A DNA stretch of 30,671 nt from WHSV01 sp050694055 (GTDB lineage: Bacteria > Actinomycetota > CADDZG01 > WHSQ01). This document shows positions 7,841 to 15,831 of the stretch, piece by piece. The stretch lies in NCBI GenBank assembly GCA_050694055.1, contig JBOGWX010000022.1:1-30671 (forward strand). The letters are read 5' to 3'. Position 1 is the first letter of the stretch, and each line of letters opens with the position of its first letter. Under the pieces are notes generated by a model, which saw only the letters and a program-made list of their open reading frames with translations, ran no database searches and was not told where the DNA came from. The translations under genes and the position numbers were made by a program.

Positions 7841-9351
7841 CACTCACTCCCTTCCGAGTGGCTAAACGATGTGATCTCCGGAAACGCTCCTTCGACGAGG
7901 TCGTAGAGCTCGAGGTAGTGCTCGAATATCCCGGCGTAAACCGGCGTGAGGTCACGATTCGGTTCCTGAGTCGCCGTGATGGTGACCATCTCGTGCACCG
8001 CATCGAGCGAGTCCACCATTCCCGTAGCGACCATTCCCAGGACCGCTGCCCCCAAGGGAGCGCCATCCTCACCGCTGGGGATCATCACGGGCCGGCCGAA
8101 GACGTCGGCGAGCATCTGTCGCCACAGCGACGATTTCAAGAAGCCACCGGTGGCACGGAGCTCGCCCTCGAGCGACACGCGCTGCTCTAGCACGCGCGCA
8201 ACACTCAGCAAGCCGTAGAGAACACCCTCGAGCGCGGCACGGGTGAGGTGGGCGCGGGTGTGATCGAGTCGCAGCCCGGTCAGGGTTGCCCGCACATGCG
8301 CGTTCCAGTTCGGCGCCCGTTCTGCGACGAGGTAGGGCTGGAAGAGTAGCCCGCCGGCGCCCGGCTCCACCTGAGCGGCCTCCTCGAGCAGCGTGTCGTA
8401 AGCATCCGGAACGTCGGGGGCCAGCAGATCGCGCACCCACTGCAACACGACTCCACCGTTGCTGACCGGTCCGCCCGCAACCCATCGGTCCTCGGTCAGC
8501 GCGTAGCAGAAGGTCCTGCCGTCGGGGTCGATGAGCGGCCTGTCCACCACCGTGCGAACCGCTCCTGAGGTACCGATGGTGAGTGCACTTACTCCCGGGC
8601 CGATCGCACCAACTCCGAGATTCGCGAGACAGCCGTCCGACCCGCCGGCTACGACCGTCGCTCCGGTGGCCAGCCCGAGTTCCTGTGCTGTCGCCTCATC
8701 GAGCTCTCCGACCACCTCGGTCGTAGACACCGGTTCCGACAGGAGGTCTGCATCGACTCCCGCAACCTCGAGTGCGCCTCGATCCCAGTTCAGTTTCTCG
8801 AGGTTGAACATTCCGGTTGCCGACGCGATGGAGTGGTCGATTACCCAGCGACCGCACAGACGGTGAGTGACGAGCTCCTTGATGCCGACGAATCGTGCCG
8901 TTCGAGCGAAGGTATCGGGATCCGTAGCGCGCAACCATGGGAGCTTGGACAGCGGTGCCATCGGGTGCAGAGGCGTTCCCGTGCGCCGGTAGATCTCGAT
9001 CCCGCCGTCGGCCTTGATCCGTTCGGTGTGCCCGCGCGCGCGACTGTCCGCGAAGGTCAGCAGAGGTGTGAGCGGTTCATCGTCGTCACCGATTGCGACC
9101 AGGCTGTGCATGGCCGAACTGAAGGAGATGACGCGCACTTGCCGGGCATCGACGCCGGGCGAGTCAATGGCCCCACGGATGGCGTCGAATACCGCGTGCA
9201 GGACCTCGTCCGGGTCCTGCACGGCGGCTCCTGTCTCGTCGGTGTGCAGCTCGTAGCCGGCGGAGTGGCGCGCCAGTGGGCGGCCGCGCTCGTCGAAGAC
9301 GACGCACTTGCAAGTCGTGGTTCCGATGTCGACGCCGAGTACCGCGTCCAT
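7840..9351 (-). CDS. gntK: Gluconokinase (FGGY carbohydrate kinase family)
   Basis: Phosphorylates gluconate to 6-phosphogluconate with ATP. It is a 503-residue FGGY kinase; the fold starts with LGVDIGTTTCKCVVFD (phosphate 1 loop). Several segments are those of Bacillus-type gluconokinase rather than xylulokinase: ISFSSAMHSLVAI, YRRTGTPLHPMAPLSKL, IDHSIASATGMFNLE, IGTSGAVRTVVD and WVAGGPVSNGGVVLQWV. The C-terminal ATP-binding part includes ATGGFLKSSLWRQMLADVF and GAPLGAAVLG. The direct overlap with gntP supports gluconate as the substrate. The ATG at 9351 has a GGGG-type ribosome binding site about six bases upstream. No gntR-type regulator is adjacent; a LuxR-like fragment lies just upstream. 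Confidence 0.93.
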   Translation of the reverse strand: MDAVLGVDIGTTTCKCVVFDERGRPLARHSAGYELHTDETGAAVQDPDEVLHAVFDAIRGAIDSPGVDARQVRVISFSSAMHSLVAIGDDDEPLTPLLTFADSRARGHTERIKADGGIEIYRRTGTPLHPMAPLSKLPWLRATDPDTFARTARFVGIKELVTHRLCGRWVIDHSIASATGMFNLEKLNWDRGALEVAGVDADLLSEPVSTTEVVGELDEATAQELGLATGATVVAGGSDGCLANLGVGAIGPGVSALTIGTSGAVRTVVDRPLIDPDGRTFCYALTEDRWVAGGPVSNGGVVLQWVRDLLAPDVPDAYDTLLEEAAQVEPGAGGLLFQPYLVAERAPNWNAHVRATLTGLRLDHTRAHLTRAALEGVLYGLLSVARVLEQRVSLEGELRATGGFLKSSLWRQMLADVFGRPVMIPSGEDGAPLGAAVLGMVATGMVDSLDAVHEMVTITATQEPNRDLTPVYAGIFEHYLELYDLVEGAFPEITSFSHSEGSE

Positions 9352-9423
9352 GAGCCACCCCTGGTTCCTTGGGAGGCTCCTTACCCAAGGGACGTATCGG
9401 ACAATCCGCTCAATTGAGGTGGC

Positions 9424-9519
9424 TTACGACTGGGTGCCCGAGACGAGATCCAGATCCCGTGCGGCGCCGGCTGCTTGAACCCGACTCGAAACCCCCAGCT
9501 TCTGCAGGATGTTCAGCAG
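9424..9519 (-). pseudogene. C-terminal fragment of a LuxR-family regulator
   Basis: On the minus strand, 31 codons ending in TAA read LLNILQKLGVSSRVQAAG followed by AARDLDLVSG. This is the end of a LuxR/GerE helix-turn-helix domain (usual pattern: V-x-x-H-V-x-NIL-x-KLGVSSR-x-QAA). The recognition-helix part that should precede it is missing: upstream codons are unrelated and soon run into the next gene. It is therefore a truncated remnant. It sits 73 bases upstream of gntK in the same orientation, so an ancestral regulator may have been lost here. Confidence 0.55.
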
Positions 9520-9564
9520 CGGCGCCGCTCCGAGACGAGTCGCGATGGTCCCGGAACGAGCGTC

Positions 9565-10500
9565 TCAATCGAAGGGGGTGGAGTCGGTGAAGTCGATTCG
9601 GGTTTTCTCGTCCCACGCGCTCAAGCGGACGAAGTATGGCCCCGTTCTCTTGGGCAGTGGTATCCAGAATTCACCGCTGGCCCGGTCGAACGCCGCCTTG
9701 GGTTGCGCCACCAAGGCGCGCCGGTTGACGAGCCAGTCTCGAGGAACCTTCGCGCGTTTGTCTCCTCGGAAGAGAGACCATCGAACATCGATCTTTCGTT
9801 TCTCGTAGCCCTCGAGAGTGAGGTCGAAGCTGATGACAACGCCCAGGGGTTCCGTAACTCCGGCAGACACCTGACGTTCCCGAGTCCTATTGAGCACCTC
9901 CAACAGGCTTGCGCTACTCGTGGTAGCTACTCCATCCTCGACGGAGACGGTCCCGGGGGCGGTAATCGATCTCAGCACCGCGGCATCCTCGCAATCCATC
10001 TTGGCTCTTCTCGTGTATTCGCATCCAAGCAGCCCCTCATCGGGCAGTTTCGTCTGTACCTCGTCGAATTGGATTGCGACTCTGTCGGGACAAATTGGAC
10101 ACTCGAGCACTTCAGGGGTCGGTGAGGGTAACGGAGTAGGGGAGGATGTTGGATCGGGCGAAGGGGTGGGGGTCGGGCTCGGTGACTCCTGAGCCGAGAC
10201 ATTGACGAGCCGCAGTTGTCCGCCGGTGAGCAATTTCTGACGACTCGCTCGTTCGGGACCTTCCACAGAACCGAACTTCTGGCGTTCGGTGAACTCCGCC
10301 AGGGTTACGTCGGCAATGACCGTGATGTTTGCGAGCTCTCCCGCAAGGCGAGGTGGAGGGTCGGGCCACAGCTGCCTTGCAAAGGCCACGATTGTCACCA
10401 GCGCGGCGACGATGGCGCCGGCTCGAATGATCCGATCTCCGAGGCTCTGCTTCTTCTTGCCGGGTTCCTGCTTCTTCTTGCCGGCACTCTCTTGCTGCAT
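9565..10500 (-). CDS. Membrane-anchored protein of unknown function with Pro/Ser/Thr linker
   Basis: I do not recognise this 311-residue protein. The layout is clear: a lysine-rich cytoplasmic N-terminus (KKKQ repeated), one membrane helix at about 24-44 (IIRAGAIVAALVTIVAFA), a stretch of about 60 residues, then a low-complexity linker of Pro, Ser and Thr. Next comes a short segment with a CPICP pair and two more cysteines, and a C-terminal part rich in beta strands. The C-terminal domain should face outward and could form disulfides. I use the ATG at 10500; a GTG at 10512 would add four residues. It diverges from another unknown membrane protein at 10719. Function cannot be inferred. Confidence 0.75.
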   Translation of the reverse strand: MQQESAGKKKQEPGKKKQSLGDRIIRAGAIVAALVTIVAFARQLWPDPPPRLAGELANITVIADVTLAEFTERQKFGSVEGPERASRQKLLTGGQLRLVNVSAQESPSPTPTPSPDPTSSPTPLPSPTPEVLECPICPDRVAIQFDEVQTKLPDEGLLGCEYTRRAKMDCEDAAVLRSITAPGTVSVEDGVATTSSASLLEVLNRTRERQVSAGVTEPLGVVISFDLTLEGYEKRKIDVRWSLFRGDKRAKVPRDWLVNRRALVAQPKAAFDRASGEFWIPLPKRTGPYFVRLSAWDEKTRIDFTDSTPFD

Positions 10501-10718
10501 CGTTGCCCCCACTGCATTTGAATGACATCACTACGCGACGTCAACCTTCATTGAAGTCAGCGGAAGGGAGGCGCACAAGTGGAAACAACGGTGGGGTTTT
10601 TTCCCAGCCCGCTCTGGGGTGCGGAGCAGAAATGTTTCTAGGTCTCTGGATGATGTCCTGAGTCCGCGCGCATGATCGGTAATAGCTTCGCTGCTCGAGG
10701 GACAGGTGATGGGTCAAG

Positions 10719-11324
10719 ATGAGCACACCGCACTCCGAACCAGACGATCATGGATCGGCCGCTCCCGGCCCGAACTCGACTCCTCCGCCCCCCACGATCG
10801 CGCCGGAGATTGTCGTCGAAGACTTTCGGCAGCAGTGCGCGGCTTTGCAGAATCAGTACTCGCGGATGCACAACCGTATGCAGCTGCTTACCGGGTTGAA
10901 CACGGCGTTGCTCCCAGCCTTGGCCACCGTGGGCATCGCTTCGAGCGAGGGCAATGTCGACTCGAGCTGGCTACTTCTCTTTCCCGTTACAGGACTGCTG
11001 CTGTCTGGCATCGGATTCGTGATCGGCAAGAACGACCGGTGGCTGGTCACCGTGTACCGTCGACAGCTGTCGCACATGGCACAGCGACTTCTCGAGGCCT
11101 CCGAGCGCGACCCGGCGATCTTCTACGAAGGCTGGCTTCATGCAGGCCGTGACCCCGCCGAGGTCGAGCAGCTTCTCCCACGGGAGTCCCGGGCGACATG
11201 GTGGGATCGGCTCGTATCGGGTCGCTGGGAGCCGGTGTCGGTCACTCGTCTTCCGGCCGTGCTGTCCTTGACATTCGCCGTGGTTTGGGTCGCGGTGCTG
11301 ATCGTGCTGCTAGGTGCGAGATAG
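10719..11324 (+). CDS. Small multi-helix membrane protein, unknown (RipA/SLATT-like layout)
   Basis: A 201-residue protein with a Pro/Ser-rich N-terminus (about 1-30) and an amphipathic helix (EDFRQQCAALQNQYSRMHNR). Two membrane helices follow at about 56-76 and 83-103, then a charged cytoplasmic helix (DRWLVTVYRRQLSHMAQRLLEA) and a last membrane helix at about 180-199. The helix followed by a two-helix hairpin and a long cytoplasmic helix recalls RipA-like or SLATT-type proteins, some of which occur in nucleotide-signalled conflict systems. The likeness is in layout only. It diverges from the unknown anchored protein at 9565-10500, with a 218-base gap between the start codons. The ribosome binding site is weak. 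Confidence 0.75.
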   Translation: MSTPHSEPDDHGSAAPGPNSTPPPPTIAPEIVVEDFRQQCAALQNQYSRMHNRMQLLTGLNTALLPALATVGIASSEGNVDSSWLLLFPVTGLLLSGIGFVIGKNDRWLVTVYRRQLSHMAQRLLEASERDPAIFYEGWLHAGRDPAEVEQLLPRESRATWWDRLVSGRWEPVSVTRLPAVLSLTFAVVWVAVLIVLLGAR

Positions 11325-11382
11325 CCGCGGTGCTCGACTGCTGCAGCCGCTCTTGTCGCGACGCCGACCTCGATCGGACACG

Positions 11383-11411
11383 TTGTCACAGGCGAGAACC
11401 AGGATTAGGTT
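11383..11411 (+). promoter_or_regulatory. Candidate sigma-70 promoter before the EamA gene
   Basis: TTGTCA (11383-11388) and TAGGTT (11406-11411) are separated by 17 bases, and the -35 matches the consensus at five of six positions. Transcription would start near 11419, at or next to the ATG of the short fragment at 11420, and read on into the EamA gene. Confidence 0.35.
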
Positions 11412-11419
11412 TATCGAGC

Positions 11420-11539
11420 ATGATCGCCCAGGAGGAACTCAGCTCTCCCACCGGTCTGGCGATAGGGCCGGATGGAAGTCTGTACCTATCGAACAACAGG
11501 GGCGGTATCGGAGAAGTGCTGCGGATCCCGGCGCCCTGA
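11420..11539 (+). pseudogene. C-terminal remnant of a ScyD/ScyE-like beta-propeller protein
   Basis: A 39-codon frame containing LSSPTGLAIGPDGSLYLSNN and ending GEVLRIPAP. This matches the last blade and C-terminus of secreted ScyD/ScyE-like (SMP-30/NHL-type) propeller proteins, where the pattern is LTSPTGLA-x-GPDG-x-LYVSNN followed by G-x-V-x-RI. Everything upstream of the last blade is missing, so it is a fragment. A promoter-like element ends just before its ATG, so a short peptide could still be made, but there is no reason to think it works. Confidence 0.5.
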
Positions 11540-11553
11540 CCGCAAACGGGGAC

Positions 11554-12450
11554 GTGCGAGGAGGGCCCGACTCGGCCACGCTGGTGGCGTTCTTCTTGCT
11601 TGTGATGATCGCCGGCGGGAACGCCGTCGCGATCCGCCACACATCCTGCGAGGCGTGCGAACTCGACCCCTTCTGGGGCGCGAGCACGCGGTTCGCGCTC
11701 GCCAGTGTGTCCTTTGTTGTGATCGCGCGCGCTCTCCGTGCGGGGATGCCGCGCGGGCGCGCGCTTTTTGGCGCGGTTCTCTATGGGGCGTTGCAGTTCG
11801 GCGGCGGCTTCGGGCTCATCTACTGGGGACTCGTCCGTGTTCCCGCAGGACTCGGGCAGGTGTTGCTTGCTTGCGTCCCGCTGCTCACCTTCGCCCTTGC
11901 CCTGGTGCACGGTCAAGAGCGCTTCCGGTGGAGCGGGCTCGTCGGCGCGGCGCTGGCCGTCGCTGGTATCGCGGTGGTCTTCAGCAGCGGGGTCGACGCC
12001 GGCGTGCCGCTGACGTCGATGCTGGCGATCGTCGCGGGCGCCGTCTGCTGGGCGGAGGCGCTGATCGTGGTCAAGGGCTTCCCTCCCGTGCATCCCGCGG
12101 CGATGAACGCGATCGGGATGGGGGTCGGGACCGCGATCTTGCTGGCTCTGACCGCGATCTTCGATGAGTCCTACGTCATCCCTGAAGCCGCTTCGACATG
12201 GGGTGCGCTGGCGTATCTCGTGGTCGCCGGATCGATAAGCGTGTTCTGGCTCTATGTCTTCGTGCTCCGTGGCTGGACGGCGAGCGCAGCCTCGTACCAG
12301 ATGGTGCTAATCCCGCTCGTGACGGTTGTGCTGTCTGCGTGGCTGCAGGACGAGCAGATAACTTGGGTGTTCGCGATGGGCTCGATGCTGGTGTTGGTCG
12401 GCGTCTACTTCGGCGCGCTTCGGCGTGCATCAGCTCGAGGAGGACGTTAG
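11554..12450 (+). CDS. EamA/DMT-family transporter
   Basis: A 298-residue inner-membrane protein with ten predicted helices arranged as two EamA repeats, the drug/metabolite transporter plan. First-repeat features include FWGASTRFALASVSF and LIYWGLVRVPAGLGQVLLA followed by PLLTFALAL; the second repeat has AAGSISVFWLYVF-like and ASYQMVLIPLVTVVLSAWL segments with DEQITW. The substrate is unknown. The GTG at 11554 is the only start that keeps the whole first helix, but it lacks a good ribosome binding site. The gene begins 14 bases after the propeller fragment. It may be driven by the promoter-like element at 11383. Confidence 0.85.
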   Translation: MRGGPDSATLVAFFLLVMIAGGNAVAIRHTSCEACELDPFWGASTRFALASVSFVVIARALRAGMPRGRALFGAVLYGALQFGGGFGLIYWGLVRVPAGLGQVLLACVPLLTFALALVHGQERFRWSGLVGAALAVAGIAVVFSSGVDAGVPLTSMLAIVAGAVCWAEALIVVKGFPPVHPAAMNAIGMGVGTAILLALTAIFDESYVIPEAASTWGALAYLVVAGSISVFWLYVFVLRGWTASAASYQMVLIPLVTVVLSAWLQDEQITWVFAMGSMLVLVGVYFGALRRASARGGR

Positions 12451-12551
12451 TTGGTCGGCGATCGAACGAACCCCCCCCAATGAGGTGGAATGTCGGGTCC
12501 TTCTAGGCTGTTGGGACGCGATGCCCCGAATAGCGAAGGAGGGAATCATTT

Positions 12552-13547
12552 TTGGTTCACCGTGAGGCGGAGTACCCGGTAGTTGCGGAGTCCCTCGTAC
12601 GCCGCTTCGGCAAGATCGAGGCAGTGGCAGGAATCGATTTGCGCATAGGGGCGGGCGAGATCTTTGGTTTCCTCGGCCCCAACGGCGCAGGTAAGTCCAC
12701 AACCGTACGCATGCTCACGACGCTGCTCGTACCGACCGAGGGCCGGGCCGAGGTGGCGGGTCACGACGTCGTGACCGAAGCCGACGCGGTGCGGCGCGCC
12801 ATCGGGGTGGCGCTTCAGGACGCGGCGATCGACCCGCTCATGTCGGGAAGAGAGCTCATCAGACTGCAGGCGACCCTGCACGGCATCGCGCGCTCGCAGT
12901 GGAGAAGCAAGAGCAACGAGTTACTGGAGCTGGTCGGCCTCGCGGCGGCCGCCGATCGCCGCGTCGGAACCTATTCGGGCGGGATGAAGCGCCGCCTCGA
13001 CCTTGCGCTCGCCCTGGTTCATGCTCCGCAGGTCCTGTTTCTCGATGAGCCGACCACCGGCCTCGACCCCAACAGCCGGCAGGCGATCTGGGACGAGGTG
13101 CGCGCCCTCAACGATGCCGGCACCACCGTCTTTCTCACCACGCAGTACATGGAGGAGGCCGACAGGCTCGCAGGGCGGATCGCGATCATCGACGAGGGCT
13201 CGATCGTCGCCGAGGGTAGTCCGGCCGCGCTCAAGTCCCAGGTGGGTGACCCCACTCTCCAGGTGACGCTGGGCGAGGGTCAAGACGCGGTCGAGGCCGA
13301 GCGCGTCTTGCTGGACTTCGGCGAGCCCGTCGAGGCGCCCGCCGGATACTGCGCGGTCCGTTTGAAAGGCGGCGCCGGGCGCGTCACCGGCGTGGTTCGC
13401 GCCCTCGATGAGGCCGGGCTGGACATCGACGGTTTCGAACTCCACAATCCAACGCTCGACGACGTCTTCCACCGGGCGACGGGCCGGAGGCTCGAGGGGA
13501 CGGAGCCGGCCGAGCCTGAGCCCGAGGAGGTTGAGGCGTCGAGATGA
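12552..13547 (+). CDS. ABC transporter ATP-binding subunit (DrrA-type)
   Basis: The ATPase of an ABC-2-type exporter, 331 residues. Walker A is GPNGAGKST at about 42-50, the signature YSGGMKRR at 141-148 and Walker B VLFLDEP at 161-167, followed by TTGLDPNSR and the switch region TTQYMEEADRLA. The C-terminal 90 residues are the extension typical of DrrA daunorubicin-resistance ATPases. The TTG start has AAGGAGGG about nine bases upstream. It overlaps the first permease gene (ATGA). The substrate (drug, lipid or polyketide) cannot be told, as no biosynthetic genes are nearby. Confidence 0.93.
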   Translation: MVHREAEYPVVAESLVRRFGKIEAVAGIDLRIGAGEIFGFLGPNGAGKSTTVRMLTTLLVPTEGRAEVAGHDVVTEADAVRRAIGVALQDAAIDPLMSGRELIRLQATLHGIARSQWRSKSNELLELVGLAAAADRRVGTYSGGMKRRLDLALALVHAPQVLFLDEPTTGLDPNSRQAIWDEVRALNDAGTTVFLTTQYMEEADRLAGRIAIIDEGSIVAEGSPAALKSQVGDPTLQVTLGEGQDAVEAERVLLDFGEPVEAPAGYCAVRLKGGAGRVTGVVRALDEAGLDIDGFELHNPTLDDVFHRATGRRLEGTEPAEPEPEEVEASR

Positions 13548-14323
13548 GCATGGTTGCGTCGCATTACCTCGCGCTCAGCCGCCGCTCGATCATCAACACG
13601 ATTCGGCAGCCGATCTCAATCGTGCCGGCGCTGACCTTTCCGCTCATGTTCCTCGCCCTCAACTCGGCCGCACTGGCGGAGTCGACCAACCTCCCCGGCT
13701 TTCCGCGCGTCGACTCGTTCCTCCAGTTCATGGTTGCGACGACGATCATGCAGGGAGCGCTGTTCGGCTCGATCGCCGCCGGCGCGGACATGGCGCGCGA
13801 CATAGAGGGAGGATTCTTCGACCGGCTCATCGCTACGCCGGTGGCGCGCACGGCGATCCTCGTCGGGCGAGTTGCGGGCGCCTTTGCGCTGTCGTTCGCC
13901 CAGGCGTGGATCTTCTTCGGAGCTGCCACCGTCTTTGGCCTCGAGGTCGAGGGCGGGCTGCTCGGGATGTTCGGTGTCGCGCTGATGGCGGGCACCTTGG
14001 GGGCCGGGTTCGGCTCGGTGTCGATGTCGTTCGCGCTGAAGACGGGCTCGTCGGAGGCCGTCCAGGGCAGCTTCCCCGCGCTCTTCATGTTCCTGTTCCT
14101 GTCGAGCGCCTTCTTTCCTCGCGAGCTGATGAACGGATGGTTCCAGGACGTCGCGACTATCAACCCGTTGTCTCATCTCATCGAGAGCGCCCGACACCTC
14201 GTGATCAGCGGATGGGACACGGGGGAGTGGCTCACCGGGCTGGGCATCGCGGCGACCATCTTCGTCCTGGGGATCTTGGCTTCCGGGCGCGCGCTGGCGA
14301 GCAGGCTCGCGGAGGCGGCGTGA
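13544..14323 (+). CDS. ABC-2 type permease subunit 1
   Basis: A 259-residue inner-membrane subunit with about six hydrophobic helices. The ABC-2 pattern RDIEGGFFDRLIATPVAR in the cytoplasmic loop is the ATPase-coupling region, and INPLSHLIESARHLV near the C-terminus is typical of DrrB-like permeases. Its ATG overlaps the ATPase stop codon and its own stop overlaps the next gene's ATG, so all three are made together. It is a close paralogue of subunit 2, and the two probably form a heterodimer. Confidence 0.9.
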   Translation: MSMVASHYLALSRRSIINTIRQPISIVPALTFPLMFLALNSAALAESTNLPGFPRVDSFLQFMVATTIMQGALFGSIAAGADMARDIEGGFFDRLIATPVARTAILVGRVAGAFALSFAQAWIFFGAATVFGLEVEGGLLGMFGVALMAGTLGAGFGSVSMSFALKTGSSEAVQGSFPALFMFLFLSSAFFPRELMNGWFQDVATINPLSHLIESARHLVISGWDTGEWLTGLGIAATIFVLGILASGRALASRLAEAA

Positions 14324-15075
14324 TGTCGTCGCTCGAGGTCACGTGGGGTATCGCCAGGCGGAGCCTCATCCTCATACCGCGCGTGCCCTCCACCTTCGTT
14401 CCCTCGCTCGTGATGCCGGTCTTTCTCGTCGTCGCGTTCACGGGCGCGTTCGCCGGGCTGGTGGATCTGCGGGGATTTCCAGCCGGCCAGATGCTCGACT
14501 GGATCCTTCCGATGTCGACGCTTCAGGGCTGCGCCTTCGCCGGGGTCACCACCGGGCTGGGCGTGGCGCGCGACCTCGAGAACGGTTTCTTCGACCGCCT
14601 CATCCTGAGCCCGGCCCCCCGAGGCGCCATCCTCGCCGGGCCGCTGCTTGCTTCCATGCTGCGAGCGTTCTTCCCGCTCGTGATCCTTCTGGGATTGGGC
14701 TTCATCGCCGGCGTCAATCTCCCCGGTGGACTCATGGGAATCGTGGCGCTCGCGTTCACGGGTTTCGCTCTAGCTCTGGTTGCCGGTTGTTGGGCCGTGG
14801 GCATGGCCCTGCGAGCCAAGAGCATGCAGGCGGCGCCACTCATCCAGATGGCTCTGTTCTTGACCTTCTTCCTGTCCACGGCTCTGATGCCGCTCGAGCT
14901 CCTCACCGGGTGGGTTCACGCCATCGCGCGGTTCAACCCGATGACCAGCGTGCTCGAGCTCGCCCGCCAGGGCTTCCTCGGCGACGTGGCGTGGTCCACC
15001 ACCTGGCCCGGTCTCGTGGCCCTCGCCGGCATGATTGCGGTGTTGGGCTGGTTCGCTCGCCGTGGTCTCCCCTGA
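14323..15075 (+). CDS. ABC-2 type permease subunit 2
   Basis: A 250-residue permease paralogous to the gene before it. The equivalent coupling loop reads RDLENGFFDRLILSPAPRGA, and the C-terminal motif is FNPMTSVLELARQGFLGD. The ATG at 14323 shares one base with the upstream stop (TGATG) and has GGAGG seven bases before it. It completes the exporter with the DrrA-type ATPase. It ends 53 bases before the convergent peroxiredoxin gene; no strong terminator is visible between them. Confidence 0.9.
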   Translation: MSSLEVTWGIARRSLILIPRVPSTFVPSLVMPVFLVVAFTGAFAGLVDLRGFPAGQMLDWILPMSTLQGCAFAGVTTGLGVARDLENGFFDRLILSPAPRGAILAGPLLASMLRAFFPLVILLGLGFIAGVNLPGGLMGIVALAFTGFALALVAGCWAVGMALRAKSMQAAPLIQMALFLTFFLSTALMPLELLTGWVHAIARFNPMTSVLELARQGFLGDVAWSTTWPGLVALAGMIAVLGWFARRGLP

Positions 15076-15128
15076 TGAGCCGGCGCGGCGCGCGGCCACG
15101 CCGAGCGATCTCGCTGGTCTTCTCGCGG

Positions 15129-15677
15129 CTATTCCGTGAGCCGCTCGATTACGGTCAAGGCCAGGGCGGCGTTGGCCGAGGGGTCCGCAACCGGATACAT
15201 GAGTTCGCGCAGTAGGCGCGCTCGGTCGACGATCAGGGTTGCCCGCTTGATCCATGGCGGCTGGCCGGCGACCCGAAGTAACGGAAGCCGCAGAGCGTCG
15301 ACCAAGCGATGCTGCGCGTCGCTCAACAACGGGTAGTCGATGTGCTCGCGTTCGGCGAACTCCTGCTGTTGGGCAGTGGTCTGCGTGCTTACGCCATGGA
15401 TGGTGGCGTCGACGCGGGCGAACGCTTCAGAGAGGTCCCTGTAAGCGCACGACTCCGCGGTGCAACCGAACGCTCCCGGCAACTCTAGCCACCCCTCGGG
15501 CAGCGGCTCCCCGGGGGAACCGGTCATCGGGTAGAGAAAGACCACCGTGAACGCCGACGAAGCGACGACGTCCAGCGACTCCCCGGTGGTCGACGGCAGC
15601 CTCACCTCGGGTACGAGCTTGCCCGCCCGCAGGTGGCTGAAGGCACCATCATCGACGGTCTGCGCGGTTCCCCTCAT
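15129..15677 (-). CDS. Peroxiredoxin (AhpC/TSA, PrxQ/BCP-like)
   Basis: A 182-residue thiol peroxidase with a thioredoxin fold. The active-site motif GCTAESCAYRD carries the peroxidatic cysteine and a second cysteine five residues later, as in PrxQ/BCP enzymes that use an internal disulfide. An unusual hydrophilic insert (TGSPGEPLPEGWLELPGAF) lies between the usual strand VVFLYPM and the active-site cysteine; similar inserts occur in one bacterial redoxin subgroup. A downstream FAEREHIDYPLLSD segment fits the family. GGGGA lies just before the ATG. It diverges from the B3/B4-domain gene. Confidence 0.88.
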   Translation of the reverse strand: MRGTAQTVDDGAFSHLRAGKLVPEVRLPSTTGESLDVVASSAFTVVFLYPMTGSPGEPLPEGWLELPGAFGCTAESCAYRDLSEAFARVDATIHGVSTQTTAQQQEFAEREHIDYPLLSDAQHRLVDALRLPLLRVAGQPPWIKRATLIVDRARLLRELMYPVADPSANAALALTVIERLTE

Positions 15678-15831
15678 CGATTCCCCAAGGAGTTTCCCAA
15701 TGGCCTCATGGAGGAGACAACCACCGGCAGGTGACGCGTCTTCCGGGGCCCTCAGCGCATGAACGTGTCTGGCCCCGTGTCACCCAGTGGCTCGGGAGCG
15801 CGGCTGCCTCGGGAGGGACGATGATTGGACG

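Noticed and set aside
12466..12485. Run of eight Cs upstream of the ABC operon, considered as a 6C RNA
   Set aside because: The 6C family needs two adjacent hairpins with C-rich loops; only one run is present and no stems flank it.
12551..12561. TTTGGTTCACC repeated at 22280-22290, both after AAGGAGG-type sites
   Set aside because: Eleven-base matches are expected many times by chance in 30 kb. In one case it is a gene start and in the other it is not.
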